A stretch of 9,160 bases of DNA from Clostridia bacterium (lineage in GTDB: Bacteria; Bacillota_A; Clostridia; Christensenellales; Aristaeellaceae). Positions 1-6,483 of the stretch are shown here, piece by piece (the stretch's first letter is position 1; each line of letters opens with the position of its first letter). Made by a program: the position numbers and the translations under genes. Below the pieces are notes generated by a model, which made no database searches, was not told the DNA's origin, and was given only the letters and a program-made list of their open reading frames with translations. The DNA is taken from positions 1-9,160 of the forward strand of contig CAAEDZ010000271.1 of NCBI GenBank assembly GCA_900754775.1. The letters are read 5' to 3'.

Positions 1-1446
1 GACAAGATCGAGGTCGTGCCCCTCAAGACCATTGACATGAACAGCCACGGCGATATATTGAGCCGCGTCATCACCGACGTCAACCAGGTTTCCGAGGGCC
101 TGCTGATGGGCTTTACGCAACTCTTCTCCGGCATTATCACCATCGTCGGCACACTGGGCTTCATGTTCAGCGTCGACGCGCGCATCGCCGCCGTGGTGGT
201 CGTGGTCACGCCGCTTTCGCTGCTGGTGGCCAACTTCGTCGCCCGCCGCACCTTCAGCATGTTCAAACTCCAGAGCGCCACGCGCGGCGAATTGACGGCG
301 CTGGTGGAGGAGATGGTCGGCAACCAGAAGGTCGTCAAGGCCTTCGGCCATGAAGGCGAGAATGAAGCCGCCTTCGACCAGGTCAACGAGCGCCTGCGCG
401 GCCAGAGCCTGCGCGCCATCTTCTTTTCCTCCATCACCAACCCCAGCACGCGCTTTGTCAACGGCGTGGTCTACGCGCTGGTGTGCCTGTTTGGCGCTCT
501 CCTGGCGCTGGATGGCGGCATGACCGTGGGCGCGCTCTCCTGCTTTCTGACCTATGCCAACCAGTACACCAAGCCCTTCAACGAGATTTCCGGCGTGGTG
601 GCGGAATTGCAGAGCGCCATGGCTTCGGCGCGCCGCGTGTTTGAGGTCATCGACTTTGAGGAACAGACGCCCGACGCCCAAAACGCTGCCACGCTCGAAA
701 ACGCGCGCGGCGACATAGAGATAGAAAACGTCGATTTCAGCTACCGCGAGGACGTTCCGCTCATCGAAAACCTCAACCTGCGCGCCCGTCCCGGCCAGCG
801 CGTGGCCATCGTCGGCCCCACGGGCTGCGGCAAGACCACGATCATCAACCTGCTGATGCGCTTCTACGACGTATGCTCCGGCGAGATCCGCGTAGACGGC
901 CATCCCGTCATGGAGGTCACGCGCGACAGCCTGCGCGCGAGCTACGGCATGGTGTTGCAGGAGACGTGGCTGCGCAGCGGCACCATCCGCGAGAACATCG
1001 CCTACGGCCGCCCGGACGCGACGGAAGACGAGATCATCGCCGCCGCGCGCGAGGCGCACGCCCACAGCTTCATCATGCGCCTGCCGGACGGCTATGATAC
1101 CATTATCTCCGAGGACGGCGGAAACATCTCGCAGGGCCAGAAGCAGCTTCTCTGCATCGCCCGCGTCATGCTCACGCACCCGCCGATGCTGATCCTCGAC
1201 GAAGCCACGTCCTCCATCGACACGCGCACCGAGCAGCGCATACAGCGCGCCTTCGCGCAGCTGATGCAGGGCCGCACGAGCTTCATCGTCGCGCATCGCC
1301 TCTCCACCATTCGAGAGGCCGACCAGATCCTCGTCATGCGCGCCGGCCACATCATCGAGCAGGGCAGGCACGAGGAGCTGCTCGCCAAGGGCGGCTTCTA
1401 CGCTGAACTGTACAACAGCCAGTTCGCCACCGAGGAGGAGATGTGA
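1..1446 (+). CDS. ABC exporter subunit, fused permease and ATPase (5' truncated by window)
   Basis: Exporter half-transporter: transmembrane segments followed by an ATP-binding domain, which would work in the cytoplasmic membrane as a homo- or heterodimer to pump out drugs, lipids or peptides. The frame is open at base 1, so the true start lies upstream. The visible 481 residues compare with about 580-620 for the family, so roughly 100-130 N-terminal residues are missing. Hydrophobic segments lie near residues 36-60, 62-82 and 155-185. In the ATPase domain I see Walker A GPTGCGKTT (272-280), the Q-loop Gln near 320 (LQETW), a signature motif in the common variant ISQGQ (376-380), Walker B with catalytic Glu (LILDEA, D400-E401) and the H-loop His near 432 (VAHRLST). 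The nucleotide site therefore looks intact. Such subunits often follow a partner gene; any partner would be upstream of the window. The substrate cannot be read from sequence. A terminator follows 30 bases after the stop. Confidence 0.95.
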   Translation, partial: DKIEVVPLKTIDMNSHGDILSRVITDVNQVSEGLLMGFTQLFSGIITIVGTLGFMFSVDARIAAVVVVVTPLSLLVANFVARRTFSMFKLQSATRGELTALVEEMVGNQKVVKAFGHEGENEAAFDQVNERLRGQSLRAIFFSSITNPSTRFVNGVVYALVCLFGALLALDGGMTVGALSCFLTYANQYTKPFNEISGVVAELQSAMASARRVFEVIDFEEQTPDAQNAATLENARGDIEIENVDFSYREDVPLIENLNLRARPGQRVAIVGPTGCGKTTIINLLMRFYDVCSGEIRVDGHPVMEVTRDSLRASYGMVLQETWLRSGTIRENIAYGRPDATEDEIIAAAREAHAHSFIMRLPDGYDTIISEDGGNISQGQKQLLCIARVMLTHPPMLILDEATSSIDTRTEQRIQRAFAQLMQGRTSFIVAHRLSTIREADQILVMRAGHIIEQGRHEELLAKGGFYAELYNSQFATEEEM

Positions 1447-1475
1447 GCTATCCCGACCACCTCTGAACGCAACAA

Positions 1476-1514
1476 GCGCGCCGACGGTTTTTCCGCCGGC
1501 GCGCTCTCTTTTTC
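1476..1514 (+). terminator. Rho-independent terminator of the ABC exporter gene
   Basis: A 12-bp stem (1476-1487 with 1493-1504, one A.C mismatch, loop TTTTT) is followed by TCTCTTTTTC. It starts 30 bases after the exporter stop codon. The T-tract is on the + side only, so it serves the exporter. Read from the other strand it is at best a weak stop for the convergent gene ending at 1519. Confidence 0.85.
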
Positions 1515-1518
1515 GCCA

Positions 1519-2589
1519 TTACAGTTCCAGCGACCAGTAAAGATGGGTGGGGTCGTCCAGCACGCGGCAGTAGGCAATGCCATCGTAGATGTCGACGACC
1601 GTGTTGCGCCGGTTCTCCGCGAGCGGGGAAAGTTCCGCCACGTGGCGCGTGTTCCACTGCTTGCCATCCCATTCCAGAAAGAGGTCGCGGGATGTGTTGC
1701 CGTAGCTGTATACATTGCCGTTGGCGCGGTCGAAGAACCAGAGGGTATCGTACTGCCACTCGCTGTGATCGCGGTCGCCCATTTCCACGCGCGTATAGCG
1801 GCTGTTGGCAAGCTCAATGATGGCGCAGATGTTGTCCTGATCGTTGAGGATCACGCGGCCAAAGCCGTCAAAGAAGGGCTGCACGTAAAAGCTGCCCGTG
1901 CCCGTCTGGGCGATGGCCGTCTCGCCCGCGTCATCGCAGCGGTAGAGCCAGGCGTTCTCCATCCAGTATTCCCCGCCGTCCGAGAGGACGCCCTCCCAGT
2001 AATACAGCGCCCCGTCATAGGCGGTGGCTATGTACGCCAGTTCGCTGATCTCCTCGACCGCGCCGCCTGCCGCGACCACGCGCAGCCAACCCGCGCCGAC
2101 GTCGCCCGTCCATGCCCTGACCACAAGCCGGTCGCCCCAGTGAAAGCCGGAGCCTGCGCCGTCCATGACGCGCGTGACGCCGTCCGCGTTCAGGGCAAAG
2201 AGCGTATAGGCATCCATTTCACTGTAGTCGCCGAGGATGTAGAAGGTATCCTCCACGCAGCCCACCAGCGCTTGGACGCTAATATCCGCGCTGCACTGCG
2301 CGACAGCCTCAGCCGCGCCGCTTTCCAGATCGACGCGCACGACCTCTCCATCCGCGCCGAGCGCCCACGCGGTCACGCCATCGCTGACAAGCCCGCCGTA
2401 GGGGTCGAGCGGCCATGCGCACACCTGTGCGCGCTGCGTGCCTTCCAGCCGGTACAGCCCGTCCGCCTCTACGCAGTAAAGATCCGCGCCAAAGCGCAGA
2501 CAGCCTTCCTCTCCCGTGCGCATATCCGCCGCCATCGCCACCGAAGAAAGCAGCAACAGGGCGAACAGACAACAGAACAGTTTCTTCAT
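1519..2589 (-). CDS. Exported protein of unknown function, probably beta-propeller-like
   Basis: Predicted 356-residue protein. It begins MKKLFCCLF and has a textbook signal peptide: Lys-Lys, a hydrophobic core at residues 4-17, and a likely signal peptidase I site after AMA at residue 20. No lipobox Cys is present, so I expect release or loose wall association rather than lipidation. The mature part is rich in aromatic residues and Gly, with recurring short strand-turn units (for example GLYRLEG, GALYYWEG, NGNVYSYG). These suggest repeated beta-sheet blades, as in propeller proteins with DUF5050-like repeats; that is an inference from pattern, not a family match. The start was chosen because GGAGAGG lies 9 bases upstream. 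An upstream in-frame TTG at 2619 would disrupt the signal peptide. The gene has its own promoter (2635-2664) and ends against the exporter terminator, so it appears monocistronic. I do not recognise a specific function. Confidence 0.8.
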   Translation of the reverse strand: MKKLFCCLFALLLLSSVAMAADMRTGEEGCLRFGADLYCVEADGLYRLEGTQRAQVCAWPLDPYGGLVSDGVTAWALGADGEVVRVDLESGAAEAVAQCSADISVQALVGCVEDTFYILGDYSEMDAYTLFALNADGVTRVMDGAGSGFHWGDRLVVRAWTGDVGAGWLRVVAAGGAVEEISELAYIATAYDGALYYWEGVLSDGGEYWMENAWLYRCDDAGETAIAQTGTGSFYVQPFFDGFGRVILNDQDNICAIIELANSRYTRVEMGDRDHSEWQYDTLWFFDRANGNVYSYGNTSRDLFLEWDGKQWNTRHVAELSPLAENRRNTVVDIYDGIAYCRVLDDPTHLYWSLEL

Positions 2590-2598
2590 CGCGTTATC

Positions 2599-2605
2599 CC
2601 TCTCC
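2599..2605 (-). promoter_or_regulatory. Ribosome binding site that fixes the start of the exported protein
   Basis: GGAGAGG on the - strand, 9 bases before the ATG at 2589. It supports this ATG over the in-frame TTG ten codons upstream, which would place the binding site inside the coding sequence. Confidence 0.75.
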
Positions 2606-2634
2606 GCGCCGGAGCGCAAACAGTCTTCGGGTAT

Positions 2635-2664
2635 ATATTAACACGTGTTTTATATATGCGTCAA
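2635..2664 (-). promoter_or_regulatory. Promoter for the exported protein gene, with a palindrome in the spacer
   Basis: On the - strand a -35 box TTGACG (2659-2664) and a -10 box TAATAT (2635-2640) are 18 bases apart, in a locally AT-rich stretch. The -10 is imperfect, and TATATA slightly downstream is an alternative. The spacer edge holds the perfect palindrome AACACGTGTT (2640-2649), which could be an operator. Confidence 0.55.
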
Positions 2665-2666
2665 TA

Positions 2667-3017
2667 GCGAAATATGCTCCACTCTTGTGAACAAACGCCG
2701 AGACATGCCGCAGCGTGGGGAAGGGGAGCCCGGGGGATCAGGCAAAACTTCTTTTGCCGCCTGCGCGCCACGCCATTCAAACGCGCCCTTTGTCCCGACG
2801 GTGCGGCGTTCCACGGGCGCGGGGCTTCAACAAATTTTCATTTCGCGGCCTCCAGTATCGCAAGCAGTTCCCGCCGACCCGACCAAGCGCGCAGACAGGG
2901 GAGGGGCATTGCAATTTTACGATGCCATGCCCGCGCCCTTTTTGGCTGTGGTTCCTGCCTGTTGCTCCCGCTGATGCCCATGGAAGCCTGTTTCCTCACG
3001 GGCGAGAGCGTCAGAAC
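2667..3017. other. Gene-poor stretch with small hairpins
   Basis: No reading frame here has a convincing ribosome binding site, promoter or recognisable protein. Open frames on both strands are low-complexity shadows rich in Arg and Pro. Two small inverted repeats are visible: GGCAAAA-CTTC-TTTTGCC at 2741-2758, and GGGCAT/ATGCCC at 2904-2932 followed by a short T run at 2939-2943. The stretch could be a gene remnant or a copy of a dispersed intergenic element; the sequence alone does not decide. Confidence 0.4.
2741..2758. repeat. Perfect 7-bp inverted repeat (hairpin)
   Basis: GGCAAAA and TTTTGCC are separated by CTTC. On either strand the RNA could form a 7-bp stem with a 4-base loop. No T-tract follows it, so it is not an ordinary terminator. 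No role is assigned. Confidence 0.5.
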
Positions 3018-3052
3018 AAAAAAGCAGTCGGAGACGTTCAAGCCTCCGACTG
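3018..3052 (-). terminator. Rho-independent terminator of the peptidoglycan-binding membrane protein gene
   Basis: On the - strand a perfect 9-bp stem CAGTCGGAG/CTCCGACTG (3044-3052 with 3025-3033) with a 10-base loop is followed by C and six T (3024 to 3018). It starts 15 bases after the stop codon at 3068. Confidence 0.9.
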
Positions 3053-3067
3053 TGGTCTGTTTTGCTG

Positions 3068-4399
3068 TCAGTTCGCGGGCTGCGCGGATGTGGAGAAGAT
3101 GTACTGCTGGAAAGCATTGTCCGCAACGCCGGTCACTTCCATGCCTGCCTGCTCCTGCGCGTCGCGGATAGCATTGCTGGTGTTGCCTCCAAAGATGCCG
3201 TCGGCCTTGTCGTCAAGATAGCCAAGTTCCACAAGGCGCTCCTGCAGGGCCTGCACAGCATCGCCGCGCGAGCCGCTGGCAAGGCGGTCGTAGTTGACGG
3301 TCGGTTCGCCCACTTCGAGCTTGAAGTAGGCCTTCTGCTCCTGACCGCCAATGTAGTACTTGACGACCAGATAGCGCATGTCCTCCATGGCGTTGTAGAC
3401 AAAGCGCTTGTAGACGACCTGCGTCTGCCCCGGCTGGATGGTGATGCCGCTCAGGCCGGCGATCTCCGCATTGATGAGCTGGTATCCGTCCACTTCCATG
3501 CCGGCTTCGTTTTCAAAGACGATGCGCAGAGCATCCTGTGGCGCGATGGCCGCCGTGCCCGTGGAGCTTACGAAGCTCATGGTCAGCTTGGCGCCCGCCT
3601 CGGTGCCAGTCAGGCGGTATTTGTCGCCGTAGTTCGCCTGATAGTAGTCCGGCGTCATGTAATTGTTGAGGGAAATGGAGAAACGCACGGTGTCGTACTG
3701 CGTGTCGGCGACGTTGGTGCGCGGCAGACCGCTGGAGAGTACCTCTGTGTCAAAGGTGAACACCTCGTCGAGCAGATAGGGATCCGCCTTGCTGCCCTTG
3801 CCGGAGACGACCTGCTGGGGTTGCTCGGTCTGCGTGGGCAGCGCGCTCTGTTCGGCTCCGGTGGTCTGCGCGTCCGTTCCGGGCAGCATTGTCGCAGGAG
3901 TCGGCGTGATGGTCAGAAGAGCGCTCGCCGGCGAAGCCGTAGGCACGACCTGCACCACCTGCTGGGTGGGCGTCGGCATCGGGGTGGGCTCAGGCGTGGG
4001 CGTGTTCGCAGGCGCCTGCGTGACACCGAGATCCTCTGCCGAGAGACCGAAATAGTTGCCAAGCTGCTCAATGGGATCCACCGTCGGCGTCGGCGTCGGC
4101 GTGGGTGCGGGGGTCGGCGTGGGCGCCTCTGTCACCACGGGCGTAGCCTCCTGAGTCGGTACGACAAGCTGCGCCTCCTCCGTGTTCTGCGGCACAGATG
4201 CGGCGACGACCGGCGTCGGAGCCGGGATGGCGCTCTGTTCCTGATCTGCCGGGAACAGCATGCGGGCGCCGAGGAAACCCAGCACGAAACCGATGATGAG
4301 CGCGATGAGGAAACACCAGCCGCACATCTTGCGATACTTTGCCTTGATTTTGCGCTCGACCTTGCGGATCATCGCCGCGCGAGCCCTGTTATCCAACAA
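3068..4399 (-). CDS. Membrane-anchored envelope protein with Thr/Pro linker and peptidoglycan-binding domain
   Basis: 443 residues when started at TTG 4399. A basic N-terminus (RKVERKIKAKYRK, 12-24) precedes one transmembrane segment at about 27-48. This suggests a cytoplasmic N-terminus with the rest outside the membrane. Residues 55-200 form a low-complexity Thr/Pro/Gln linker with Thr-Pro runs at 93-107 and 132-145, the kind of spacer that crosses a thick cell wall. Residues 205-363 look like a beta-sandwich module of unassigned family. Residues 375-436 match the PG_binding_1 fold: a repeat-like ALQERLVELGYL segment, then DGIFGGNT and the trailing VTGVAD. The likely role is a wall-attached sensor or structural protein; I see no catalytic domain. 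The start is uncertain: TTG 4399 has AGGGGG five bases upstream, TTG 4396 is next, and ATG 4372 is possible but has a poorer binding site. A promoter at 4430-4459 and a terminator at 3018-3052 make a single-gene unit. Confidence 0.85.
   Translation of the reverse strand: MLDNRARAAMIRKVERKIKAKYRKMCGWCFLIALIIGFVLGFLGARMLFPADQEQSAIPAPTPVVAASVPQNTEEAQLVVPTQEATPVVTEAPTPTPAPTPTPTPTVDPIEQLGNYFGLSAEDLGVTQAPANTPTPEPTPMPTPTQQVVQVVPTASPASALLTITPTPATMLPGTDAQTTGAEQSALPTQTEQPQQVVSGKGSKADPYLLDEVFTFDTEVLSSGLPRTNVADTQYDTVRFSISLNNYMTPDYYQANYGDKYRLTGTEAGAKLTMSFVSSTGTAAIAPQDALRIVFENEAGMEVDGYQLINAEIAGLSGITIQPGQTQVVYKRFVYNAMEDMRYLVVKYYIGGQEQKAYFKLEVGEPTVNYDRLASGSRGDAVQALQERLVELGYLDDKADGIFGGNTSNAIRDAQEQAGMEVTGVADNAFQQYIFSTSAQPAN
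4079..4123 (-). repeat. Thr-Pro coding repeat
   Basis: The hexamer-like GGCGTC/GGCGTG repeats seen on the + strand encode the Thr-Pro run at residues 93-107 of the envelope protein. A related shorter run lies at 3965-4006. Such tracts are prone to length change by slippage in units of two codons. Confidence 0.7.
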
Positions 4400-4404
4400 A
4401 ACCG

Positions 4405-4410
4405 CCCCCT
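4405..4410 (-). promoter_or_regulatory. Ribosome binding site supporting a TTG start
   Basis: AGGGGG on the - strand ends five bases before TTG 4399 and eight before TTG 4396. The later ATG at 4372 has only a weak, distant AGGG. This favours a TTG start, though it is not conclusive. Confidence 0.55.
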
Positions 4411-4429
4411 AAGCGTAGATATTCATGTT

Positions 4430-4459
4430 ATTATACACACAAAAAACTCGTTTCGTCAA
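4430..4459 (-). promoter_or_regulatory. Promoter for the peptidoglycan-binding membrane protein gene
   Basis: On the - strand TTGACG (4454-4459), an 18-base spacer and a perfect TATAAT (4430-4435). The expected transcript start is about 20 bases upstream of the TTG start codon. It is divergent from the promoter at 4527-4555. Confidence 0.8.
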
Positions 4460-4526
4460 GGCTTGCAGAGCTATTTAACGAAACAGCCTGCTCTATGAAG
4501 TTTAGACGCGCAAAGCGCGTACATGG

Positions 4527-4555
4527 TTGCCGCTGGAAGAAGTTTTGTGTATAAT
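4527..4555 (+). promoter_or_regulatory. Promoter for the riboflavin kinase gene
   Basis: TTGCCG (4527-4532), a 17-base spacer and a perfect TATAAT (4550-4555). The leader is short, with GGAGG at 4567-4571, seven bases before the ATG. There is no room for an FMN riboswitch in that leader, and none is recognisable upstream. A small inverted repeat, ACGCGC-AAA-GCGCGT (4506-4520), lies just upstream of the -35 box and might be an operator. Confidence 0.75.
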
Positions 4556-4578
4556 AGACAGGTAACGGAGGTGTTTTC

Positions 4579-4959
4579 ATGCGCATCAGCGGCATCGTCG
4601 AAGGCGGCAAGCACATCGGTCGCACGCTGGGGTTTCCCACCGCCAACATTGCGCCGGACGCGGGCAGTATCCTGCCGGAACAAAACGGCGTCTACGCCGC
4701 GCTGCTGACGCTCGCGGACGGCCGCGCGCTTCCCTGCGTACTCAACAAGGGCCGCCATCCAACGCTGCCGGAGGGCGCGGCCACGGTCGAAGCCTTCATC
4801 CTCGATTTTAACGGCGACCTCTACGGGCAGCGCGTCCATGTGGACTTTCTCGCCTTTCTGCGGCCGGAGACGCGCTTTGCGGACAAGGAGGCGCTGCGCG
4901 CGCAGATCGCCAGAGACGCGCAAAACGCCCGCGCCTGGTTCGCCGCGCATCCCCTCTAG
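4579..4959 (+). CDS. Stand-alone riboflavin kinase domain protein
   Basis: 126 residues that match the C-terminal flavokinase domain of bifunctional RibF from end to end. Expected activity is ATP-dependent phosphorylation of riboflavin to FMN in the cytoplasm. Visible family motifs: GRTLGFPTAN (14-23, the PTAN metal/nucleotide motif), NGVYA (36-40), NKGRHPT (56-62, matching NxGxxPT), the catalytic Glu in VEAFILDF (E71), LYG (81-83) and RPE near 95-97. The N-terminal FAD synthetase domain, about 180 residues in RibF, is absent. A strong GGAGG and a promoter sit directly before this ATG, so the short form is not an artefact of start choice. Bacillus RibR is a known precedent for a monofunctional kinase of this fold. 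Whether this gene supplies the cell's main kinase depends on whether a full ribF exists elsewhere. The stop codon overlaps the convergent tRNA nucleotidyltransferase stop in the tetramer CTAG. Confidence 0.9.
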   Translation: MRISGIVEGGKHIGRTLGFPTANIAPDAGSILPEQNGVYAALLTLADGRALPCVLNKGRHPTLPEGAATVEAFILDFNGDLYGQRVHVDFLAFLRPETRFADKEALRAQIARDAQNARAWFAAHPL

Positions 4960-6299
4960 CGCGTCCTGTTTTCCGCCAGCACCTGGGCAAGGGCGCGCTC
5001 CTTGCTGAGCCCGGCAAAGCGCAGCGCGCGCGCCCTTTGCAGCATGGCGGAGAAGCGCTCATCCGGGGTAAGGCCGGCCTCAATGAGGTCGCGTCCCGTC
5101 ACCATCGGCTGCGCGATGACCTCGCGCCAGTCCCGCAAGCGCTCCAGCAGGAAGCGTTCGAGCCGCTCGTCGTATGGCTCGCCGAGTTTGCCGGAGGCGT
5201 CGGCGCGCGAGAGCATGATGAGATCCTCCGGGCAGACGCAGGCGTCGAAGAGCAGCCGCGTCTTTTTCTTTTTGGACTGGCACATGGCCATGGCGTTGGG
5301 GCGCATGTGGTTGAGTACCATGTCGTCCACATAGCGGAGCAATCGCGCGTTGTTGCTGAGGCGGCGCAGTTGCCGCGCGGCGATGGGACGGCCGCTGACC
5401 GGGTGCATGTGCGAAGTGATGCGCCCGTCCTCCTCGATGCGCGTGGAATCGATCTTGCCAAGGTCGTGGCAAAGGGCTGCGAACATGAAAAACAGCGGCT
5501 CCACGGCGCGATGGCGCAGCAAAGCGGCCTGATCCAGCACCAGCATGGTGTGGCGGTAGACGTCGCCCTCCGGGTGGTACTGGGGGTTTTGTGGCACGCC
5601 GCGGGTCGCCGCCACCTCGGGAAAGAACTCCTCCAGATGCCCGACCGCCTCAAGCACGGCAAAAAAGACCGAAGGCTGTTTTGCCTGCAACAGCGCCTTG
5701 CAGGTCTCCTCATACACGCGCTCGCGAGTGAGGTCGCGCACATCCATGCCCCGGCACAATTCGATCGTCTCCTGCGCGACGCGCATCTCAAAGCGCGCGG
5801 CGAACTGGGCCACGCGGAACACGCGCAAGGCGTCTTCCGGGAAAGTGGAGGCGTCCACATGGCGAAGGACGCCGCTTTTGAGGTCCTCGCGCCCGCCCCA
5901 GTGATCGACGATCTCGCCGGTGCATATGTCCATGAGCATGGCGTTGACGGTGAGGTCGCGCCGCCGGCTGGCTTCCTTTGTTGAAAGAAAGGGATCGACC
6001 GAGACGTCGAAATCCGTGTGCTTCGCGCCGGTGCGCGATTCGCGGCGGGGCATGGCGATGTCAAGGTGCGTGTGTTCCAGCGATAAAACGCCAAAGGAGG
6101 CGCCCTTTTCATACACGCGGCCCCGCTTTGCCAGCAAGGCGCGCAGGCGCTCCGGCGCGATGCCGTAGACCTCGACGTCGATGTCCTTCGTCTCGCGCCC
6201 CATCAGCTGGTCGCGCACATAGCCGCCGACAAAAAAGGCGCGCCCGCCCTCGCTGGCCACGTCCTCCGCCAAAAGGCGCGCGATCTCCAATTCCCGCAT
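4956..6299 (-). CDS. cca: HD-domain tRNA nucleotidyltransferase (CCA-adding enzyme family)
   Basis: 447 residues, normal for class II CCA-adding enzymes or poly(A) polymerase-family proteins carrying an HD domain. The enzyme adds or repairs the 3' CCA of tRNAs from CTP and ATP in the cytoplasm. Motifs in order: GGYVRD (25-30), the catalytic metal pair DID (D39, D41), RRRDLTVNAM (112-121), the template region around EDALRVFR (155-162), then an HD metal-dependent phosphohydrolase module with H250, HD at 278-279 and H297/H299 (CHDLGK and SHMHP). The start ATG has GGAGG four bases upstream, a slightly short spacing. The gene lies downstream of the tRNA operon on the same strand but beyond a strong terminator, and no clear -35/-10 pair sits between. 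Expression may come from read-through or a weak promoter. Sequence alone does not separate CCA-adding from A-adding or CC-adding specificity. It overlaps the convergent kinase by four bases. Confidence 0.92.
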   Translation of the reverse strand: MRELEIARLLAEDVASEGGRAFFVGGYVRDQLMGRETKDIDVEVYGIAPERLRALLAKRGRVYEKGASFGVLSLEHTHLDIAMPRRESRTGAKHTDFDVSVDPFLSTKEASRRRDLTVNAMLMDICTGEIVDHWGGREDLKSGVLRHVDASTFPEDALRVFRVAQFAARFEMRVAQETIELCRGMDVRDLTRERVYEETCKALLQAKQPSVFFAVLEAVGHLEEFFPEVAATRGVPQNPQYHPEGDVYRHTMLVLDQAALLRHRAVEPLFFMFAALCHDLGKIDSTRIEEDGRITSHMHPVSGRPIAARQLRRLSNNARLLRYVDDMVLNHMRPNAMAMCQSKKKKTRLLFDACVCPEDLIMLSRADASGKLGEPYDERLERFLLERLRDWREVIAQPMVTGRDLIEAGLTPDERFSAMLQRARALRFAGLSKERALAQVLAENRTR

Positions 6300-6308
6300 A
6301 TTGCCTCC

Positions 6309-6353
6309 ATACAGACCGAAGTCTGCGGAACAAGCGAATACAGACCACGGTCT
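6309..6353 (-). promoter_or_regulatory. Structured leader with repeats before the tRNA nucleotidyltransferase start
   Basis: On the + strand ATACAGACC occurs twice (6309-6317 and 6338-6346). In the - strand RNA the proximal copy is part of CAGAC-UUCG-GUCUG (6325 to 6312), a 5-bp stem with a stable UUCG tetraloop that ends three bases before the GGAGG (6304-6308). A distal AGACC/GGUCU pair lies at 6353 to 6342. The upstream AGACC can also pair with the downstream GGUCU, and CAGAC can pair with either GUCUG, so alternative folds exclude each other. A regulatory role is only inferred. Confidence 0.35.
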
Positions 6354-6369
6354 TTTTGAAATGCGTAAA

Positions 6370-6395
6370 GAAAAAGCCTCTCGAAAATGAGAGGC
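6370..6395 (-). terminator. Terminator of the tRNA operon
   Basis: On the - strand a perfect 7-bp stem GCCTCTC/GAGAGGC (6395-6389 with 6382-6376) with loop ATTTTC is followed by TTTTTCTTT. It begins two bases after the encoded CCA of tRNA-Asp. Confidence 0.88.
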
Positions 6396-6397
6396 AA

Positions 6398-6474
6398 TGG
6401 CGATCCGGAAGGGGCTCGAACCCTCGACCTCCAGCGTGACAGGCTGGCATTCTAACCAACTGAACTACCGGACC
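6398..6474 (-). tRNA. tRNA-Asp (anticodon GTC)
   Basis: 77 bases with encoded CCA (6398-6400). The acceptor stem GGTCCGG/CCGGATC has one G-U pair, and the discriminator is G73 as expected for Asp. The anticodon stem CCAGC/GCTGG encloses the loop CTGTCAC with anticodon GTC. The T-loop is GGGTTCGAGCCC-like. It is the last tRNA of the operon. Confidence 0.95.
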
Positions 6475-6483
6475 AGGCGTTTA

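Noticed and set aside
1543..2667. Long + strand open frame antisense to the exported protein gene
   Set aside because: The opposite strand has a signal peptide, ribosome binding site and promoter. This frame has Arg/Ala/Val-rich composition typical of GC-rich shadows and no ribosome binding site.
2904..2943. Terminator from GGGCAT/ATGCCC plus T run
   Set aside because: The stem is short, the loop is 17 bases, the T run is separated from the stem by six bases, and no gene ends just upstream on that strand.
3062..4498. Long + strand open frame antisense to the envelope protein gene
   Set aside because: Its Arg/Gly-rich stretches are the complement of the Thr-Pro repeat. The - strand shows a transmembrane segment, a peptidoglycan-binding domain, a promoter and a terminator.
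4527..4578. FMN riboswitch before the riboflavin kinase gene
   Set aside because: The leader after the promoter is only about 20 bases, and no conserved RFN core sequences are present upstream.
5037..5984. + strand open frame across the tRNA nucleotidyltransferase gene
   Set aside because: Shadow of a gene with unmistakable catalytic motifs on the - strand.
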